Position numbers and translations under genes: made by a program
The notes under the pieces: generated by a model
Told to the model about the DNA's origin: nothing
Seen by the model: only the letters and a program-made list of their open reading frames with translations
The model's database searches: none
Origin: Nomia melanderi
Taxonomy: Eukaryota; Arthropoda; Insecta; Hymenoptera; Halictidae
DNA length: 64,000 nt
Direction of reading: 5' to 3'
Assembly: GCF_051020985.1 (NCBI RefSeq)
Contig: NC_135012.1
Span: 13,270,451-13,334,450, forward strand
Shown: positions 1 through 13,042 of the stretch, one piece after another
Layout of the letters: every line of letters begins with the position of its first letter
Position numbering within the stretch: the stretch's first letter is position 1

Positions 1-3000
1 GGGTTGCGGGCACTTCCTCGAGTGGCGAAAGGATTAAAACCGAGCGCGCCTTTACGACGCGACTTTATTAAGATATCGCGGGGTATGCAGATTCATAAAT
101 TGTCCTTAAGGCCTTTACGTGGGATCGTTTTATCGTCTGTTGCCGTTCTACGACTCTCCGGCGGAGTCGTTTTATTTGGAACGGCCGGCCGAGACGCGGA
201 CCGCATTTTTCTCTTCTAACATGTTTAATACACGCCGTGTCCGCGCGCCGCCGCGCAACTATACTTTTCCTCTCCGCTCGCTTATTAAATCCACGGTTCC
301 CATTCGATCGGACGGCCGGTCGGTGTTTCTCCGATGGAATCGTTCGGCATGCGGTTTCGCAATTAAAATCGCGTTAGAGGATTCACTCCGAGGATCCGCA
401 GGCTCGTCCTTGTGCCGGGTTTCGCGCGATCTTTATCCGCTCGCCGGGTCTTTCTTCACCGCGCGACGTCGTTGATGCCCTTAGTGTCACTGTCGCCGGT
501 GTTCCACTCGTCGGCGGTTCCCACACTCGTTTCGCTCGTCCTGCGACCGTTCGCGCACTCGAATGGAACAGAACGACCGCCTGCGAAACGCTCCTGCGCG
601 CATCCTGTCTCCCGACTGTCAACGGCCGCTCGCCTGCCAGTCGTCCGTTGTATCTTCGCCCGCGATTATTTCTTTGCGCAGAAGTAACGGCTTGACGAGT
701 CCACTTCAGGCGACTTCTGTTTTTCGCGCGACGACCGTTCGAGGGAATCTTCGCGTCCGCCTCCTCGTCGCGAAAGGCACTGCTCGTGGACGCGTCCGCG
801 AGTCGACTCGGCTCCCCGCGCGAGCGTAGAAGCGGTTTGCTCGAGCAACGCGCGAATTAGGATAAGTACGTGCGAACGGTCGAAAAAACCGAGGCAGACG
901 GCGCGCCGAGAAAACCCAGTGATCCACTGACACGCGAAAAATTCTCGAAACCGTTATTACGCTGCGTTACGAGCTCTGCTCTACACGGCGGACTGTTTTC
1001 CTTCCGTTTAAGGCAGTCGGTTTCTTGCTCCGTTCCGTGGAACTGTTCCACGTCGCGCGGGCCCCGCGATTTTCACTTAAATTGCCGCGGCCGTTCTATA
1101 ATTCCGAGCGAGGAAATTACGATATTCCCGGCACGGGATTACGGACCGTTTAGGTTTCACGGGTTTCGAAATAGTCGCGATCGCCGGGCTCCTCTGGGCG
1201 GTGACTCCGGTGTTTACTAATAGGCATCGACGGACTCGCGAAAGTCGGCGAGGAGAGAACGTTTACCGAAAAACGTCACCGCGGAGAATCGACTCGCGCG
1301 GTTTTCACTGTCGACGCGCGCCGCACACCGCACCGATCGGCGAGGCGAGGTGAAATTTCACAGCGATTTCGGGCCGATCAATTAACTTCCTGCCTCCCCG
1401 CGTCCAGTCACATTTCACTTTCTTCGAAGTCCTGTCACGCGTGAACGCTCGGCGCTCGGCGCTCGGCGCTCGGCGCTCGGCGGTTGGCGCGCGATGCGCG
1501 ATGCGCGGTTTTCGCGAAACAAAACGGCGGAACGTCGCGTGACGGAGGGCGGCGGGGCCGCGACGAAGCGAATTTCCCTGGCGATCACGGGCCCCGAGCG
1601 CGAAATTGCTGCGTGCACACGAGCTAGCCCCTCGGGTGCATCGAAAGGTCGGTAAAAACGCGTGTGCGAGAGCCTCGAGAGGCATTCACCGGGCGGGTTT
1701 CAAGAGCCGACTGCCAACTCGTGAATGCCCCGAGGTGCACGTGTGAGCATCGCCTCTCTCCCAGCGAGACTCTTCTCCTCTAGATCTCGCCTCGCGGTTG
1801 GCGCTCTCACAATCAGCCGCGCGCCGTCCGAGAGGACTCCGAGACTCTGGGTCAAGCCGCGACCTACGTCGCCGCGACGGTGTTCTATGAGGCTCGCAGC
1901 GAATACGCGAGCAGACTGCCAGGATTAATTCAGTAGGTCAGGTTCGAGCGGTCCGCAGCCCGCACCGAAACCTGTCCCGGATGATCGATTCGCGAGCGGA
2001 CGCGCGAACGCACCCCGCAGATCTATACGATCGATACACCTCCGCCGAACGGAGCTGGCGTCCGCAGTGCGCATACGCGGCCGACGAGAGAGGAATGGGT
2101 GGGTCCGGCTCCGCCCATTAATTTACGGAGGCAGCTATTGGCCTACGACCGAGGTCAACGTATCCCTTATTGTGTGAACTGATTTTTTTCCATCCGGCCG
2201 CGGGATCGGCCAGGGCGAGTCGCAATTTCCAATAATTCCTTGCTCCGTCCGTTTCGCTTTTGCAAATTCGAGTTAACGGTTTCTAATTGGCCGAGTTGCT
2301 CTCCCATCGGTTATCGCTTCGAGTAGCTTCTTGTCTCGTTCGTTTCGATTTTATACGCTCGACTCGCGGCCTCTCCGATGAATTTCTACTCCCGAGAATA
2401 TCAAATTCACTCAGCGAGATCTTTCCTTGAACAATCGTTACACGTCGCGGCGGACGTTAAGCGATTAATTAGTCGGCCGGTTTAGCCGGCGGTAATCATC
2501 TGGCCGAGCCGTGGAACTCGATCAGCGTCGATTTGCATCGAACAAGACGTTTCCGATTTTACGACGAGCTTTGTTGGGTATTACTTATTTAAACGGGAAG
2601 TCGTTTCGATTTTACACGCATCCCACGATGCCGGATGAAGTCCTCTCTCGTCCGTTGAACGGGCTACGCCTGAATTGCCTCAGTCGTCGAGGTAAAAGGT
2701 GAAATACCAGACAAGCCTTCTTCGTAAAACCTCGTCCGTGGCATTAATAAGACGCCTCGCAAAATAGATACTTCCCTTCGCCTGTAATCTGCATCCTGCG
2801 CTCTCGCGAGTACGTTCGCTTTATTCGGATCTCGTTTAATAAGCGAAGCGATTATTCGCCGAGAGGAGCAGCTCGAGTCGAGCGAGGCTGCCGCGTCGAG
2901 AAAGGCGCGAGCGCTCCGCCAAAGAAACTCTTTTCTCCTATTCGTTTTTTGCCCGTTCGCGCCGATTTTTCAGCCGCCCCTCCGCCGTCGGTACATACGC

Positions 3001-6000
3001 GAACCCCCGTTAGGTCAGTTCGCTCATTTCACTGTGATTCCATAATGAAAGGTAATCAAGTACCGCTGCGCGGTGCGCGGGATTCGCAAGAAGCGTTGGT
3101 TTTCGCGTCTGGAAATGGGTCTGCGATTCTGTTCGTACGGTGTGCGTAACAGCCGCACGAGAAGACCCGTTTAATCAGCGGACCAGGGAAAACCGAAGAA
3201 AAACGTTCCGCGGGCGATACGATTTATTGTTGCACAGTTTCGTGTAGGTCCAGGACCGGTGACCGGTGCTCGTCGATCATCGTCATTCCGCTTTCACGGT
3301 GCCGCGCCGCCGCACCGCCGCGATCGAACCACCGCAGTTGCATTACCGTTTAATCCCCGAATGATCCTCCTCGCGTTTAACGAGTTAATCTCTCATCGTC
3401 CATCATCTCGCTCCGCCAAGTTGCTGAAAAGCCCGTTTTGCTGTTTCCCGTCGGCCGGAGATAGACGGGGTCCATTTGGAGAGTCGGTTTTCCTCTTCAA
3501 CGATGTTTCTTTCCGCTATTAACTTAACTCTGCTCGATGAATAGATTGGACCGTAAGTCGGCGTAATCTCGACTAATAAAATTAACGTGTTTGGTCGGGT
3601 GGAATCAACGTGATCGGCGAAACCGCAGGCGGAAACGTGTCCCGAGAGCAGCCGGTCACACCGCTGGTGGGTCGCGTCTCGCGTTTCGCGCTTGACCCGG
3701 GACATAAGCGGCCACTAATGGCCACTGTAAATCCTTGGGCCAGGGCAACAGGTTTCGGCTTTTAACATTGCCAACTGGAAGCCGAACCCCTTCGCGTACA
3801 ATCGCTTCTGGGAATCGTCATTCGTTTTGTGTGTCACTTATTCTCCGCCATTATACTGTTGCGTTTCAACTCCCCGAGCTAAAAGCTTTTCCATTACCAT
3901 CGTACGTCGATATTATTAATTGCTGTTTCTTCGCGTAAATCCTCTCTTTCATCTCGAAGATTACCGTTCGATTCAGCCCATTCAACTATCTCTAGGGTGC
4001 ACGGAATTCTGCTGTATTTGTACACCGAGGGGTGATTCACAATGTCGGCGAATCGAAGGTCGGCTGCACTGAATGCATTTGTGGGTCGTAATCGTGCGCG
4101 GCGTTACGCGGCGAATGTTCTCAGCCAAAACGGATTAGGCGTACGGCGCGCGAGATAAGTGATTGCACTCGTGCATCATACACTCGTGGAAAGAAACCAA
4201 GGTTGCTTCCGGCTTCTTGCGCAACATCGGGAACAAGGAAATGCAACGATACGCTAGCCTCTGATCGCCGAGTAAATTCTTCCTAGTTTCAGAGACGCCG
4301 TCCCGAAGAGAAATCGCGTTTATCTTTGTTCCAAATGGAAGATCGTATCTATGATTGGCCGAGACGTTTTGCAATTTTAATTTCTCTTTCATTATATCCC
4401 CAGCAACGATCCTGCAGCGTTCTTAATCGTTAACGCGTTCAATTCATCTACCACTTTTCCATCGTCCTCTTCAATAAAACATCAGAAGCATCGTTACAAA
4501 ACAGAACCCAGAGAAAAGTGATGCAACGGTGTACATTGAATTTTCAAATCTCCCCTTAAATGAAGATTAAATGAAGATTATAGAGTGTATTTCACTTGAT
4601 TACCGAGGTGCGGTTTCAATCCAACGACCGTGTAAAATAGCATATCCTCCAAGTAACATTTACCATTATTAAAACTTCATATAATCACAGACTTTTCATT
4701 GTTCCGTGGTTCTAAACCCCACGATAAGGAAATTTATTCGAAACGCGAACAGTTCAAATTTGCCACTTTGCAATGAAGCTTTTCAAAGAAATTTGAAAAA
4801 TAGAATTAACCGATTTAACCGACGAGGGGCTGAAACGAGAAGGAAACAAAGTACAACGATAGACGTCGGTCATCGAAGAAATTGAGCTCTGGATTTCCCT
4901 GAAGAACCAGTTGGAATGATGCGCGTCTGCTCGATGGTATCGCGGTTCGCGCGCCGAGAAGATTGTTGCAGCTCACGACCGGTCGGAGATGCAACAATTT
5001 CGACTCGTCCCGATACCGTGGCGCATATTACAGTAACCTTTGCGTAATGGCGTAATGAATGAAAGCGCGATCCTTTCACGCGGAGGCAGTGACCTTTACG
5101 ACGGACGCCGGAGGATCGTCGATCTCCTCTCGCTCGCGCGGCCGCGAAACGACGCGACGAGCTGCCGGTTAATCCGTGAGTTAGAATGGATCCGACTGTT
5201 GCGATTCTACTGGGTCAGATTCACGCTTGACCTGGCCCGAACGAACGGATACCCGCCGTAACCATGTATCAAGCCTGGCAAGGATATACCGGTGCTTCCG
5301 GATGCTTGCGCAACGTCCCGGGAACCAGGAAGCCGCGAAAGAAAACGATAATTATTCGACCGGCGCGGACGGGAGGAACGGACGGACGTTGTCCACGATT
5401 TCAAGAGCCAACCAAGTAGGTCTATCGTGCCGGGAACGTGTTCGATTTGACCTGTTGCCGCATAATACCCTCCGCAATTATGCCCGTCGGTTTCACTTTG
5501 CTATTAACACATCGTCCGGCGGTAGCTGTTGAACAGTTTATTCGATCGATAATCTGAGGATTTCTCAAACAAACTATTAATAGGAATCGCAACCAGTCGG
5601 CGAATCCTGTCGAGTAAGCTAATTTCTGTCGATTCGAAAATTGATTTAATACAGTCTCAATCTATATGCGACGAACGACACTGATCTCTTTTAAATTGAC
5701 CCAGAATTCCTCGTCGCGAGTTTCTCTTGTCGTACAGCAAAGGGTTAACTTCTCAGGAACCGAGAAACTAGTTTACAGAATAAAAAGAAACTAGTCTAAA
5801 TGGCGATGCCATCAAGTGGAAGCCTCGATAGATAAGACAAAGAGGAAAACTAAGACGACCCGATGATATCGAAGGAAGTTGACGCTCGGGGGTTCCAAGC
5901 GAATCTGTCGGCAAGATTTTCCTTGGAAAAATCGTTTAATTGGGATCCGACTTTTGCTCTTCGATGCTCGCTGACTTATTAACCGGCTCGTTCGCGATAC

Positions 6001-7243
6001 CGCGCGCGTCGGATCGATCGCCTTTCACGTCGATATCGGTCTTCGCTCCCCCTCGCCGTCCAGCAGAACCGATATAGTACCGATTAAGGCGTTTCATACG
6101 TGTTTCGCGTATTCCAGGACCACCGAGAGCAGCCAGTCTCGAAACGAGTTCGCGATTACCTAGAAACGCTTTCAGAGATCTCGGTGGTATCGCGCGGGAA
6201 TCCAAAGATTACAAGCTTCCCCGTGATGAGCCGGAAGAAGCAGATCGCCGTGGTAGGGGGAAGAAGAGGGTCGTAGTCGCATAAAAAGATATTGTTCTGA
6301 AATTACAGTGGAGAGGCGCAGCCGGAGAAGGTTCGGTTCGATAGGCAGAGGCGGTGCCCTCAGCGATATCGCGTTCACGCGCGCGATCTTACGTGAAACG
6401 AAGACGCGCGGGTTCCACCGAGAAAACGCGCACCGAGATAGACCAAAAGAATCCTAGTTACCCCGTGTAACGCGATCGTTAACGTTCGAAAAACTACCTT
6501 GCCGAGGATAGTTTTCAAAAGTTAAAAAACGCTATATTTTTTACATTTCCTATACATAGTCGAGAGGAACGTGTCTACTAATCCCCTGTTGTGGCAACAA
6601 TTTTTTCTTCGTGACATTTGGTCGCTGTACGAGGCGTTGAAACGATCGATTGAAAATATTCCAGATTATTTGGAATTCTCGATGCGTGTTACAGAAACGC
6701 CGAGTGCCAGGGGGTTGCCGGTATCGGCTCGCCAACCGTGCGTAACACCTATAATACTCGTGTGACCGTGGTTTTCGCGTCGAGGATATACCCCGGCGTG
6801 TAGGCAGCGCGTCGGAGACACAGCGGTCGGGAATATTACGTAAGGTTCGCGGGAGAGAGAATGATCGTCTAGTGGAAAGCATGTCAATGTGGCAATCGGA
6901 CTATGTTTTTGCTAATGGCAGTTCCCTTTTTTCCATCCGTCCGATTCTCCCCGCGATTCCAGGCACCGTCACGCTCGGCTCGAGCGAAGTAAAGCGTAAT
7001 CGAATCATCACCGGCGTGAAATTGCGCGAATCGCGGAATTGCGCAACGTGCGAGTGAATTCGCGGAGGATTGCCACTTTGTTCGATCTGGATGGGATTCT
7101 TTGCTCGGTTGTTCGGTGTGACAGCGCGACAACCGGACGGGTGAACGGTTAATCGCCGGTCGCCCAAGGCGGCTAATTAGACAGAGTTAAAAAGTGGACG
7201 GACCAGGATCGCCGCTAAGTGGAACGAGGTGTCGTCCGTCGCA
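1..7243. other. Non-coding region upstream, no supported gene
   Basis: Open frames on both strands are short, overlap each other in several frames, lack convincing splice sites and resemble no protein family I know, so I treat them as chance products of a CpG-rich, stop-poor sequence. The stretch holds a 7-bp tandem repeat near 1.45 kb (listed separately). AT-richer patches at about 4.4-4.8 kb and 5.6-5.9 kb contain nothing recognisable. It may be intergenic or part of a long intron of a gene outside the window. Confidence 0.5.
1447..1481. repeat. 7-bp tandem repeat (GCTCGGC)n
   Basis: Nearly five head-to-tail copies of the heptamer GCTCGGC. It is GC-rich and lies in sequence with no gene. 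Ordinary minisatellite, useful as a polymorphic marker only. Confidence 0.9.
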
Positions 7244-7349
7244 TCACTCACCGACTGACCCATAAACTTGGCTCGCGTGAACGCCGAATTCTAGAGGCTC
7301 GAGGCTCCGAAACGCCTGGGAATTAAAATTCCTCGTTCCCCCGTTGACT

Positions 7350-8205
7350 CGCGTTTCGCTAAACACGCGGCGAAGCCGGGACCGTTTCATCGTGGTCTGG
7401 GAAACGAGCGCGCGTCGAAACCACCGCTCCGATAAAAGTGGATCGCCTCTCAACCTTCGCATAAACAATCTCAACCTCGATACCGGTTTGCGCGGCTGCC
7501 ATTCGGTTCCAATGTCGCACGCGAAATTCGTGACTGGATCCACTACCGCTGGAACCGTGTTTCCAGCTCGTTTCCTTCGTCCGATATCTCGAGTTAACTC
7601 TTCGTCTCCGGTCTTCGTTAATTTTCTTATCTTCCAATTATCCCATAACCGCAACATACCAGCCTCGTCCGCGTAAACGTTCGTTACAAAGTTTTTGTGA
7701 AACTATTTTCATCCAGGTTGATTTCTACCCGCGCGCAACGCGAAAAGAGAAAACGTTCGCTCGCTTTGTCAATGGCGTTTCCAAGTCGCGCTGATGGAGG
7801 CCAGGGAAATTACTGTAATCTGCCGGCTTCCATTTCATTCTAATATCGCACGAAAAATTCCTGATTGCATCCACTATGCACTTTATATTCGTGTCTTCCT
7901 GTTCGCGTCGGCTCGTGAAATAACCAGTTAACTGGTCATATTCGCGTACCACCGGGCTATAGTAATTCCCTTATCTTCCATTTATCGGATAACTGCAACG
8001 TTATAGTCGGCTCCGCATTAACGTTCGCCGTAACAGATTGTTCGTAAAGTTAATTTAATTCGACTTCGTTTCATCTCCGCTCGCGCACAATGTGCCGCGA
8101 GACGGAACGTTCGCGCACGCTTCTTTGTCAACGGCGCGCCGTTTCCAGCCCGTCGATGAGCGCCAGTAGAATTACTATAATTGCGCGGCCGGTATTACCC
8201 GGTGT
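7350..8205. repeat. Diverged tandem duplication, about 344-bp unit
   Basis: Blocks recur at a constant offset of about 344 bp. TTATCTTCCA occurs near 7627 and again at 7971, each followed by a similar TTATC..ATAAC..GCAAC block. A GCATCCACTA-type block near 7535 recurs near 7868. The segment at 7719-7785 (ending TTTGTCAATGGCG) recurs at about 8069-8135 (ending TTTGTCAACGGCG). That gives roughly 2.3 copies, the last partial. On the minus strand the first copy contains an intact ATG-started frame of 137 codons (7244-7657), but the second copy has stops in the equivalent frame. Differences between copies are not concentrated at third codon positions, so the similarity does not look protein-driven. 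Best read as an old non-coding duplication. Confidence 0.75.
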
Positions 8206-9839
8206 TTCCAAGCAATCATCCGGTTAGCAGTTCGGAATTACGGTTGCCGGTGGAAAATGCAGAAACGAGGGTCGAGGAATTACGTTTCATCGAGGAAAGT
8301 TGAACAGTTTTTTTCCCCCTCGAACCGAACGGCTAAGACGGTATCCCGTTGTGCGCCCGAACGCGTCCCAAAAAGACACTCGGACGTCTCAATCGTTCGA
8401 CGCGCGGTGCAGAATCACCGTGTTATTAGGTGGTAACTGTATTTCCTGTTCTTGTTCTTGCCACGGTCCGCGCCGCTCGACTCGAGTCGACTCGACTCGG
8501 CTCGCCGCGATATCTGCAAATTACTCGGCCGAGCGCCGCGTCGGCCGTGTTCCCGACCGATTCCGCCTTTATTATTCGCGGCTGCGCGGCCTTTGATACG
8601 CTCGCGCGAGAATTCATCCAAGAAAATTAACGTTATTAGCATCCGCGAAGCGTTCGGAGTCGACCGGAGAGCCAGGAGGTGGAGACCGATCCGAGACGGA
8701 TAATGTTTCGCGGCGTGATTGAAAATGAACGTTCTAGCCGCGCGTATTCCAGGGGAGGCCTTGTTGGGCCGGGTGATAAAACACGTTTTCCCGATAAGTA
8801 CCGACAGACGCAATTACGGTTATCTACAGTTAGGGTCACTAAAAAACCGGCGCGCGGGTCTCGCCGGTCTAGTTCGCCGTTGGAAGATCGCGGACGCGTC
8901 TCTCTCAGCGCGGCCGTTTCTCCCTTCGGAAGAGGCGTTAGGGTACGTTTACGGCTCTGTGTCGAACGGGACGGTAATCGAATAGTTTCCCTCAACGCGT
9001 CCCCCCTAAGTTCGCACGATTACGAACTCGCGTAGTTTCAGTCGTCCAAACTTTCGCGGAGATCGCCGATCGAATCAACTCCCAACAATCGAAAGTGTCC
9101 GTTTATCCGTTCAACGGTTGAAATCAAGAAACCGAATCCCGCGTCAACGTCTCAAACGCTGTAACAGAAAAATCCGCGCGGATCGATCCATCGTCGTTCG
9201 GATAATGAATTTATTCATCCGCGGCTTTCAATGTTGTACATCGATGTTGATGAAAGTTACCGTTACGGTGGTGTACCGGTGCGAAGAGTTAATCAATCGA
9301 AACGGTTTTACGGTGAAAGAAAGCCACGTATTTGTACGCCTCGGCCCGATCTCCAGTTTGATCGAATATCCGAGCTCCGCTGTAAACGTACCCTTATCCA
9401 GCGCATCCAGCCTATCCACGGAGCATCCAGCGTACGGCGGCAATGGCCTACGGAGCCTACGCCCATCTATTACATACCGTTATATTATATACACCGAGGA
9501 AACATATTTTGCCTACGCTTATGTCGATTCCCACCTCCAGCGAGCCGAACTTTTCTTTTCTATTCACCGGCAACGGATCTCGCCAGTGCGCATCCACGTG
9601 AAAATGTTGTCTCTCGACTGTTCCCAGGCTGGCCTTATTTACGAGAACGGCCGAAAGAAAGGCGTCTAGACGCTCGTCTGGTTTATGAAGTTATTACGGT
9701 TCATTAGGGGCCTTTCAACGTCCCGCCACTTAATTCCAGTTACCTACTTTATCGACACGTTGATTAATCGATTATTCTCTAGCTGGTTGATGTTGATCGT
9801 TAATAACCGCGCGCGTGTACCACTTAACTTTTATATTCT
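8206..9839. other. Non-coding region, no supported gene
   Basis: Contains a short CGACT-type repeat at 8475-8503 and several overlapping chance frames, the longest on the + strand at 9118-9669. That frame has no recognisable domain, no splice signals and a poor start context. An AT-rich patch at 9.7-9.85 kb precedes the probable 5' region of Sce. Confidence 0.45.
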
Positions 9840-10322
9840 TAAATAACTGGCTTTATAGTAATGGATATTGATTATTCGGCTTCGTGGAAACTCGATCCTC
9901 CACGGAATGCTTGTTTCCGGTCGTTTATACCTCGCGGTTCTTTATTTTCCAGTGAGTTTGTTGCATATTTTCCCTGCTCCTTCGTCGTTGCGAATCGTGC
10001 ACGGAATAAACCCGATTTCGTCGCGTATTCTCTTAACCGGGGTGCGAACGTTGGCTTTCGTTTATTTTAGGGGATGCTAGGCTGTTAATTGAATCGGGGA
10101 AGCACGCGATGCCCGTCTAATTTGAAAAAATTGATAATTTTCATAACGATTTCGACGAATAGCAAGGCAACGAACGTAAACGAGATTTCCTTATCGACCG
10201 CGGCGAACATCAAAGTGTCGGCTCTCGCTGCGAGATGACTACACCGGCGTTCGTAATTTGTGTGTGTGTGTGTGTTTGTATGTGTACAGGAAGGTTCAGC
10301 TGACGGCTTGTATGTAGTCAAG
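9840..10322 (+). promoter_or_regulatory. Probable 5' untranslated region and upstream intron of Sce
   Basis: A splice donor with good consensus (GTGAGT at 9952-9957) is followed by an acceptor at 10288-10289 (TGTGTACAG), just 33 bases before the Sce start codon. The acceptor's pyrimidine tract is replaced by a TG microsatellite (10259-10284). The simplest reading is a 5'UTR exon ending at 9951, a 338-base intron, and a second exon beginning at 10290 that carries the ATG. The transcription start is not identifiable by eye. The exon structure is inferred from splice consensus only. Confidence 0.4.
10259..10284. repeat. TG dinucleotide repeat at the Sce 5' splice acceptor
   Basis: About eight uninterrupted TG units followed by TTTGTATGTG and then the CAG acceptor at 10287-10289. 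The tract takes the place usually held by a polypyrimidine run, so its length could influence acceptor use. Confidence 0.85.
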
Positions 10323-12326
10323 ATGGCGTCCGCGGAACAGGTCGGACTGAACAAAACTTGGGAATTATCGTTGTACGAACTTCATCGTACGCCTCAGGAT
10401 GCGATCACGGACAACACGGAGATCGCGGTCAGTCCGCGGAGCTTGCACAGCGAGCTGATGTGCCCAATTTGCCTGGACATGCTCAAAAAGACGATGACCA
10501 CGAAAGAGTGTCTGCACCGTTTCTGTTCCGATTGTATCATTACGGCGCTACGAAGCGGTAATAAGGTACGTGATTTTACTAGAATCGCCGTGACACAGTA
10601 ATCTCCTGTTCCTCATTCTTCGGCGTCGTGGAATTCCTCCGAAAGCTTTCTCTTCCGTTCCAAATAAACGCCAACGCACCCCGGGGGGTCTCACGCCGAT
10701 GTTTCTTTTCCCGTATTTATTGTGTACATCTTTCTTTCACTGTATCGTCGGGCAGAAATATTTCCAGATCGAGGCTTCAGTTGATTTCATCGAGTACTAG
10801 GAAATTTAATAAATGGCTCTGTTTAAATCGTAGTCGATACGCGATTCTGCCAGTTGTCGCGATTTTAGCGCGCTTTTTCAAGTGCGTCGTAAATACGTTG
10901 TTGCGTTTCATTGTTACGTTTCTGTTTGTCTTCTCGAAATTCGGTACTCTGTCGATCGTTGAACAATAGGAACTGAGCTTCTTTTTCTTTCAATATTGAA
11001 AGTGATTCTGTTGACTGTTGTGTTACAAGTCAATGCATTGGAATGTCCACTTTGCACGAAGTTATATATCAGCATGGAGCTTCTTCGAATGAAGTTTCAA
11101 ATCGGATCAGAAGTTAGGGATTCCAATTTGTAATGGTTCTGCGACTGGTAGAGGTTAAGACCGTCCCAGTGCCTCAGAGAAAAGTCTAACCGTATTGTTC
11201 TTCGCAGGAATGTCCCACGTGCAGAAAGAAGTTGGTTTCGAAAAGATCTCTCAGGCCGGACCCCAATTTTGACCTGCTGATCTCAAAGATATACCCCAGC
11301 AGAGACGAATACGAGGCACACCAAGAAAGAGTGCTGGCAAAACTGAACAAGTCCCATTCGCAGGCTGCACTGGTGAATTCTATAACGGAAGGCATTAAGC
11401 TGCAAAGTCAGAATAGACCGCAGCGGTCCAGGAAAAACGCAAACGAGTCTGAGAACGCCAGTAACGCGACCTCGTACAACAATTCACAGAACGCCAGTGC
11501 GCCTGCGACGCCGAACGCAGCAAACTCTGCTAATCAAAGCGACTCCTCGCAGAGCGCCACCGGGCCTCTGAACAATAGTAGCGGGGGTAATTCTCAAAAT
11601 TCGAATAGCGTCTCCCAACCTGCGAGTAGCCCTGCTGTTTCCGGTAACATCGCCAGCGAGAGATCGAGCCAACCCGATTGGCCTGACAAAAACGAAACTG
11701 ATCGTTTGTATGCTTCAGGCACGACGTCCAGAAACTCGACTACGCCGTCGCCCAACCCGGCGAATCAGATACCCAAACCTCCCAAGCGGCAGAAAAGCTT
11801 GCAGAACTCAGAGAACGATTCTTCTAGCGCGGAAGCGGAGACCGGAGGCGGTGACTCGATGGTAGACACAGAGGGAGAGGGACCCAGCGAACCCTTGATG
11901 CTGAACGAGATCGAATTAGTCTTCAAGCCCCACCCGACGGAGATGGCAGGCGACAATTCCTTGATAAAGGCTTTGAAAGAGAATAGCATTCGGTATATCA
12001 AAACCACAGCGAACGCGACAGGTATTGGAGGACGTTTTGTCCGTCTTTGGCTGATAGAGTTTAGACTGTTTTGATCGTTCGGAAATTATCTTAAAGTTAT
12101 CTTTCCAGTGGATCACCTAAGCAAGTACCTGGCAATGAGACTGACACTGGATCTGGACACAGAGTTGTCCGAATCGGATAGGCTATTAAATTTCTGTATC
12201 TATATAGCGCCGTCCTCGGGTCAGCTGGTAGTGTTGAGCGGCTCGCAAACGTTACGACAGGTGAACGACAAATTCTGGCGAGTCAACCGACCACTGGAGA
12301 TGTACTACTCGTGGAAGAAGACCTAG
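10323..12326 (+). CDS. Sce: Sex combs extra / RING1, E3 ubiquitin ligase of Polycomb repressive complex 1
   Basis: Three coding exons: 10323-10565, 11208-12021 and 12109-12326. The introns are 10566-11207 (GTACGT..GCAG, phase 0) and 12022-12108 (GTATTG..CCAG, phase 1). Joined length is 1275 bases, giving 424 residues, close to the fly protein. A C3HC4 RING finger is split by intron 1: C47, C50, C63, H65, C68, C71 in exon 1 and C83, C86 at the start of exon 2. Residues about 130-290 form a low-complexity Asn/Ser/Gln/Pro linker with acidic stretches. Residues about 313-424 form the RAWUL ubiquitin-like domain, starting at EIELVFKPHP and ending NRPLEMYYSWKKT. In this family the RING pairs with a PCGF/Psc RING and monoubiquitinates histone H2A (K118 in fly, K119 in mammals), while RAWUL binds Pc/CBX or RYBP. 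The ATG at 10323 matches the conserved N-terminus; the open frame continues 21 codons upstream but only from a GTG. Identification is very sure; exon edges follow phase and consensus. Confidence 0.96.
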
Positions 12327-12448
12327 GGAAGGCCTCGAAAGTATCAGTCCGACGGGAGTTAGTCGCGTCGAGCTCCAGAAATCGCAACAACCATTCGTAC
12401 TATGCGCGGAGTACAGAGGGCGAACGAACGCGTTATATCATAAAAGGA

Positions 12449-12486
12449 TATATACACACATATATATCTACATATATATATATATT
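12449..12486. repeat. TA/CA-rich microsatellite
   Basis: Alternating TA with CA interruptions within the probable 3'UTR of Sce. Confidence 0.85.
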
Positions 12487-12681
12487 TTACTGTACTTCTA
12501 TAGCCTTGATTAGGTACAAGGAACGGGTATATGGTACAAGGAAGCGAATTCCTCGTAACGAACGACAGATGGTGCAATTTTTATCTTCTTGGGACTGGTT
12601 GCTGGCATTAAATCCCCACGTTTTCACGGAACAATAGAACCGGGTGAAAAGAAGCTTTGTCGTTTACCTCGGTAAACGCGC

Positions 12682-12685
<4 letters not shown>

Positions 12686-12716
<31 letters not shown>
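12686..12716. repeat. AG dinucleotide repeat
   Basis: About fifteen uninterrupted AG units within the probable 3'UTR of Sce. A purine run continues to about 12735. Confidence 0.9.
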
Positions 12717-12722
<6 letters not shown>

Positions 12723-13042
12723 AAGGAAGAAAGAGTTTGACGCGTCTATCGAATGATAAAGTCGAAACTGCCATTCACACACCAGACATTGCATTGCGAA
12801 TGAATCCCACAGTGCGCACGTTTCATTCAGGAGAGGATTTACGTATCGCCGAGAGCTCCAGTGACTCGATCGCGTGTAGTATTTATCCGGCAATGGCCCT
12901 CTTCCGACACAGGTATAAGTTTATCCGGTGCGCCCAAGTTACACGTAATACTTCCACCGAACCGATGGCCTCGATGGTTGAAACTAACTCGTTTAAGTAA
13001 GCTCCGACTCGCTGTGGACCATTCTGTATAGTTTCACGAAGA

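Noticed and set aside
10260..10322. Upstream in-frame extension of Sce from a GTG
   Set aside because: It is encoded by the TG microsatellite and intron end, is separated by a splice acceptor, and the conserved N-terminus starts at the ATG at 10323.
12022..12074. Read-through of Sce exon 2 to a stop at 12074
   Set aside because: It would lose the second half of the RAWUL domain; the GTATTG donor and CCAG acceptor restore it in frame.
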